Positions 60,201 to 64,000 of a stretch of DNA of 64,000 nt are shown one piece after another; within the stretch, counting starts at the first letter, position 1, and each line of letters opens with the position of its first letter. The notes beneath the pieces were generated by a model. That model was not told where the DNA came from. It searched no databases and was given only the letters and a program-made list of their open reading frames with translations. This DNA is from Apostichopus japonicus (taxonomy: Eukaryota; Echinodermata; Holothuroidea; Aspidochirotida; Stichopodidae), in contig NC_092574.1 in assembly GCF_037975245.1 (NCBI RefSeq), forward strand, positions 13,856,713 through 13,920,712. The letters are read 5' to 3'. A program made the translations under genes and the position numbers.

Positions 60201-63200
60201 TTGATTAACTTGTACACAAATTGTTAATATACAATCAATATTCTTTGATAAATAATCACTGCACCCATCCTCCCCCCTCCTTCACCGCCCCCTCCATAAA
60301 GAATGCCCCCCCTCTTACCTTTGAAATGCTAAGGAGCTTTCCTGATAAACTGGCCGTGTAGAGAGAATTGTTCCAAGAGTCGATACAAGGAGATGAAAAC
60401 ATGGAACCACCACCATCACTCATGGACCACTGGCATGTTTTGGTCTAGATTAACAAGAAAAAGGGGGGGAAAGGTCAAATTTTGTAGTTTACAACTTAAA
60501 AACAAAATAAAAAAATAAGAATAAAATTTTAACATGCATGTTAACGTATACACATCATTCTCACATCATGAAAAGATTGCAAAATAAGGTCATGCATGCT
60601 GATATGTAATAACCTTTCTTTTTTGGGATGTTTCTGCCAAACAAGCCAAGAACAAAAATTGTTCACAGCTTAAAAGTGTATTTCTGTGAAGCTTGGCAAT
60701 AATAATCTCTATGCTTGCAAATGTCCATGTGATTAGTTACACAGGAGACTTAAAGACCTACCTGTGGTTGAAGAGCGTAGACGTTGCTGTCATGTGACCC
60801 GACATAGACCAATCCAGTGACAGGATCTGAAGTAGGTGAAGACTTGACAGGCCCAAGGGTACGAAACATCCAGTAGACAGTTCCCGTCATTGCATCCAGG
60901 AAGTAAATGTGATGGTCATAACAACCTAAAAACAATAATAATATAATTTAAGTGAATTATTAGGTGAAGCTACTGTATCCTCATGTTTAAATTTGTTTTG
61001 ATTTTTGAGTTGTTGAGATACTTCTTGCATGACAACTACACACATTTCTTAGACTCAGTCAATCATTACTTTCTACAAAGGAGAGATATGTTTTGGTTAA
61101 CCTACTCCAACCTACTTTTTCTGTTTATGTTCATCATGAACTTAGTTTATGGTATAAGGTAGAAGAAGTAGGCACATTTAGACTTGGTTCATGGTATAAG
61201 GTAGAAGTAGACACATTTAAGCTTGGTTCATGGTAAAAAAGTAGAAGTAAGCACATTTAGACTTGGTTCATGGTATTAGTAGACAAAGGCACAATAAGAG
61301 CCCAGCTATCATTACTAGGCTAACTTATTTCTGCCAGATCAACTCTTTATTACTAACTGTACCACCTAAAAAATGTAACACAAAAGGTGGTATGTGATCA
61401 TTGTGATGTCATTATGGCATATCCTCTTTGTATACTTCCTTATGTAACCTTTTTCCTTTGTATTAAACATGACATAGAGTCATGATTCGGTGTGCTACTG
61501 ATAAAATGCAGTCAAGTCGCACTTCATTTTGGACAACATCAAAATGCCATACAAGTGCAAAGATGTATAAAGCAGTTTTGGTACACAGGGAACCACATTA
61601 TTTTATATAAGTGTGTAAAAAGTAAGTTGGCCTGACGTTTCAATCCTAGCAGGATCTTCTGAAGATCCTGCTAGGATCGGAGAAGCTCCTGCTAGGATCG
61701 AATAGTCAGGCCAACTTACTTTCTTACACATTCTCTTACACAGGCTCTCAGTAGTGGATAAGCAGTTTGCTAACAATTTTGTTTTATTTTAATTTGATAT
61801 AAGATTGCATAAGACACTAAATTATTCCTTGCTTACATACACTTTTTTCTATTCTTTTTGGAGGCATCACTTCAAGGCACCTGATCTTTTCTTTGGAGCA
61901 TTATACAACAAGATTTTTGCGTATTAAGTACCGCTGAGACATACATCTGTGGCAGACACATGGCAGAAATTAGAATATATTAATTAATTGTTAATTAAGT
62001 GTTCTTAATTGTCAATTTTGTACACTCCATGCAGCTTACCGACAACGACAAGATTACAGCTGGGCGAAAAACAGGCAGACGATTCTATTCTGTCTGGAAG
62101 TCGAACTTGCCAAAGTCTTCTGCCTGTCTCTAGGTCTAAACCTAGAAAGATCCCAGAATGGGAACCTATGTAAACAATGATGTCAGGTGATCTAAGATGT
62201 TGGAAAAGAAGATGAAAGATTAATATTTCTATGTGTATTAAAAAAAATTCACACTATTAAAGGAAAGTTGATCAGTGTTAATCTTTCACAGTTTACATAA
62301 TATGGTATCAATACTAGGTTACAGCTAACAGCCTGATCTAACTTTCATTTCTGTTGATACAAAATGAGCTGTTTTTAGTTTCTATTGGACTTCACTGGAG
62401 AGAGCATTGTGGTCAAGTGGTTCAGGCAGCAGTGAACTTGTGATCTAAGGTTTGCAGGTTAGAGTCCTGTCCAGATCATTATGTTGTGTCCTTTGGGCAA
62501 GGCACTTTATCTCCATTGCCTCTCTTCACCCAGGTGTATAAAATGGTGACTTGTGAGATAACTTGCTTGCGCTGGTTTGTGGCTACACCCTATGGGAAGT
62601 CCTCCGGGGACATGTAGATGTGGTCTACTGTGGTGCCCCAGGAGGGATTGTTTGAATTATGCCCACTTTAGTGTGTGGGTATGACTAGTAACCAATGACC
62701 AGGGGATAAGTGTTGTAAAGTCATATGAAGGGGCCTCAAACAAGACTGTATACCTTCAACTTTTCCACGATAATATTCTATAAAATGACCTTCTTCAAGC
62801 AAGCGATAAGGTGTTTCTCAAAGAAACGTTACAAAATATAGAAGATTGAAGTCTCAAGAGATGAGACTCTCAGAAAGAAAACAACAGAAAAGAACAAAAG
62901 ATGTACGAAGTGTTGGTTACTTGTGATTGTCAATTAAAACTGACCTGGCTAGTGAAAACATGTTTGAATACAATGATTAGAAATCAAATCATGTTTATTC
63001 AACAAAATCATGAATTTATGCAATAATATGTAAACATAATCAGGAAGATTCCAAACTTGGAAACAGATTATTATATTTGGTAAAATCTAAGGCAATCCAC
63101 TGGCAATTTGACTGCAACCTTTAAATTCTATAGGTTGCCATTATTTGTATATATCTTTATATCATAGATCCTAATTGCTGTTCCTTGTTTGAAAGTATCA

Positions 63201-64000
63201 ATGTCTACTCATGACAAAAGCATTTCTGTTACTGCCTCTAGGGTTACCATATGTTTACTGGAGGAAAAGTTGATGCAGCCTTTTTTGGAAGGGGGGTGGG
63301 GTAGGGGGAGGGTCTAAGTTGGGGTGTCATTCTTCCTTTTTGTGGTGGAATACTGTCGTTGCAAGTTAATGTTAATGCTACCAGATTTGAGGTTAATATT
63401 GTTAAATATTATTGAATGATCACAACTATTGAAGGACTATATATACTATTGACCTTTTAGCTTGCTGTGCTGAAATTGAGTTGTTAGATGGGCCAATCAC
63501 TACATTTACAGTATTTTCACTGTATTTATTACAACTTTGTCAGAACTACCAATAAAATTCCCACAACATGTTTTGAAATGTTTTAAGTCCACCCAGGTGC
63601 TCATTTAAGATAAAATAATAAAAAGAGGGCAATTCTGGAAGTGTGACGACTGTACCATTGCATGTCTCTATAAATATAGATTATTAATTATTAAAACAAC
63701 AAGATCATTAATTATTAAAACAACAATTCTTTACAGTTTCCTCTTTCTCCAACAAGAACTACAACTTTTACAGTACTACCTACCCTTCTCTGATTACAAC
63801 TAGAGGCGAGGCGTCGATGCACTTTTCCAAATCCAGGCTCCAATTCTCCTTCATTGACAACTGGGCACCATCTGTCATTTCTTGCGTTACCATGGAAACG
63901 TTCTCACCCATGGTGACGGCACTACCTCTCCTCAGTACAGTTGTTCTATTAATAACTTCCTTGTGACAAAGTTTTCTTCTTTTTACTTGATCTCCATCAA
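57280..64000 (-). CDS. AASDH: AASDH/ACSF4 (beta-alanine-activating enzyme), C-terminal part
   Basis: Adenylate-forming protein of the acyl-CoA synthetase family with a C-terminal PQQ-type beta-propeller. Only the C-terminal 419 codons are in the window and the gene continues beyond 64000. Exons: 64000-63784 (partial), 62191-62040, 60925-60762, 60444-60319, 58994-58863 and 57750-57280. Introns are GT-AG and phases agree. Propeller blades repeat as GSHSGIFLGLDLETGRRLW, GCYDHHIYFLDAMTGTVYW, GSHDSNVYALQPQ, GCVDGSIYIINHLGK, GSHDGHVYGINLHEGTTSW and GCRNNMIYSFSLDTG, alternating with FSSP motifs (PLFSSPVV, PVFSSPCL, EIFSSPLL). KCIDASPL, RIESSACFS and VKSSPTSDPVTGLVYVGSHD match the vertebrate protein closely. 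The A and carrier domains must lie outside. Some 30 residues after YSSPSCIFN are poorly conserved (YTLFNSEIGNRSEMESGKES). Confidence 0.93.
59048..59250. repeat. (AAT)n/(AAC)n trinucleotide microsatellite
   Basis: About 200 bp of imperfect ATA/AAT repeats in an AASDH intron, ending in poly(A). Open frames on both strands (all Ile or all Asn) are artefacts. Confidence 0.95.
60000..60130 (+). mobile_element. tRNA-derived SINE copy (same family as 16403-16530)
   Basis: A-box-like TGTAGCCCCATTGATAAAGC (60024-60043) and B-box-like GGCTCAAATCC (60071-60081). AATCCTGTTCTA and TTTGATCCTTTCAAAATTTG follow, as in the 16403 copy. It lies in an AASDH intron, inverted to the gene. Confidence 0.65.
61138..61285. 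repeat. Tandem repeat of about 46 bp, three to four copies
   Basis: Unit approximates GACTTGGTTCATGGTATAAG, GTAGAAGTAGGCACATTTA. Copies are diverged, with small indels. It lies in an AASDH intron. Confidence 0.85.
61612..61730. repeat. 119-bp imperfect hairpin
   Basis: Outer arms TGTGTAAAAAGTAAGTTGGC, CTGAC and their inverse GTCAGGCCAACTTACTTTCT, TACACA. Inside are three copies of the GATCCTGCTAGGAT palindromic motif (AATCCTAGCAGGATCTTC, GAAGATCCTGCTAGGATC, GAAGCTCCTGCTAGGATCG). Related single copy at 21066-21115. Confidence 0.85.
62400..62740 (+). mobile_element. tRNA-derived SINE with long body
   Basis: tRNA-like head with A-box-like TGGTCAAGTGGTTCAGGCA (62410-62428) and B-box-like GGTTAGAGTCC (62457-62467). 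The body contains GTGTCCTTTGGGCAAGGCAC, TTTATC, CTTCACCCAGGTGTATAAA and CTCCGGGGACATGTAG. The GGGCAAGGCACTTTA... CACCCAGGTGTATAAA phrase looks like a conserved SINE body seen across marine invertebrates (recalled, not searched). Different family from the other SINEs here. It lies in an AASDH intron. Confidence 0.75.

Overview
This is intron-rich, AT-rich animal nuclear DNA. It carries five protein-coding loci with canonical GT-AG introns, all recognisable as metazoan families, and many short non-autonomous transposons and SINEs. The gene set and repeat texture suggest a marine invertebrate deuterostome. An echinoderm, perhaps a sea cucumber, is my best guess, from an impression of the MITE family and not from any search. 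No bacterial operon, CRISPR array or rRNA is visible.

Layout. (1) 3718-8959, minus: complete six-exon CCR4-NOT deadenylase (CNOT7/CAF1, 286 aa), with all five DEDDh catalytic residues present. (2) 11156-12152, plus: divergently arranged two-coding-exon GEMIN8 (226 aa). A TTAA-flanked MITE sits between the two genes. (3) 15624-19580, plus: complete six-coding-exon MITD1 (249 aa). (4) 19.6-26.3 kb: gene-free, with a second copy of the MITE in inverted orientation and a 576-bp hAT-like element with a perfect 8-bp target duplication. (5) 26369-50479, minus: an 18-exon, 24-kb gene for a 1327-aa type I membrane protein of the mesh/SUSD2 class (signal peptide, NIDO, IPT-like, AMOP, VWD, sushi, TM, repetitive cytoplasmic tail). 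Splice phases join consistently from start to stop. Its 6.6-kb first intron holds a nest of palindromic and inverted-repeat elements (46.3-49.1 kb). (6) 50.5-57.2 kb: gene-free, repeat-rich, with a composite inverted-repeat element and a decayed non-LTR reverse-transcriptase fragment. (7) 57280-64000, minus: the C-terminal half (419 aa visible) of AASDH/ACSF4 with its PQQ-type beta-propeller. The gene runs off the window.

The genes are unrelated housekeeping or structural genes: mRNA deadenylation, snRNP assembly, ESCRT-III abscission, an epithelial junction or mucin-like membrane protein, and an adenylating enzyme. They are neighbours, not a pathway. The most unusual material is the nest in intron 1 of the mesh-like gene. 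Two element types there share terminal inverted repeats but have different internal arrays of GATATC-centred palindromes. They flank a 909-bp element with 32-bp perfect inverted ends and a 9-bp target duplication, next to a further long fold-back. Exon boundaries were set by hand from reading frame, phase and splice sites. Untranslated exons and promoters are mostly unresolved.
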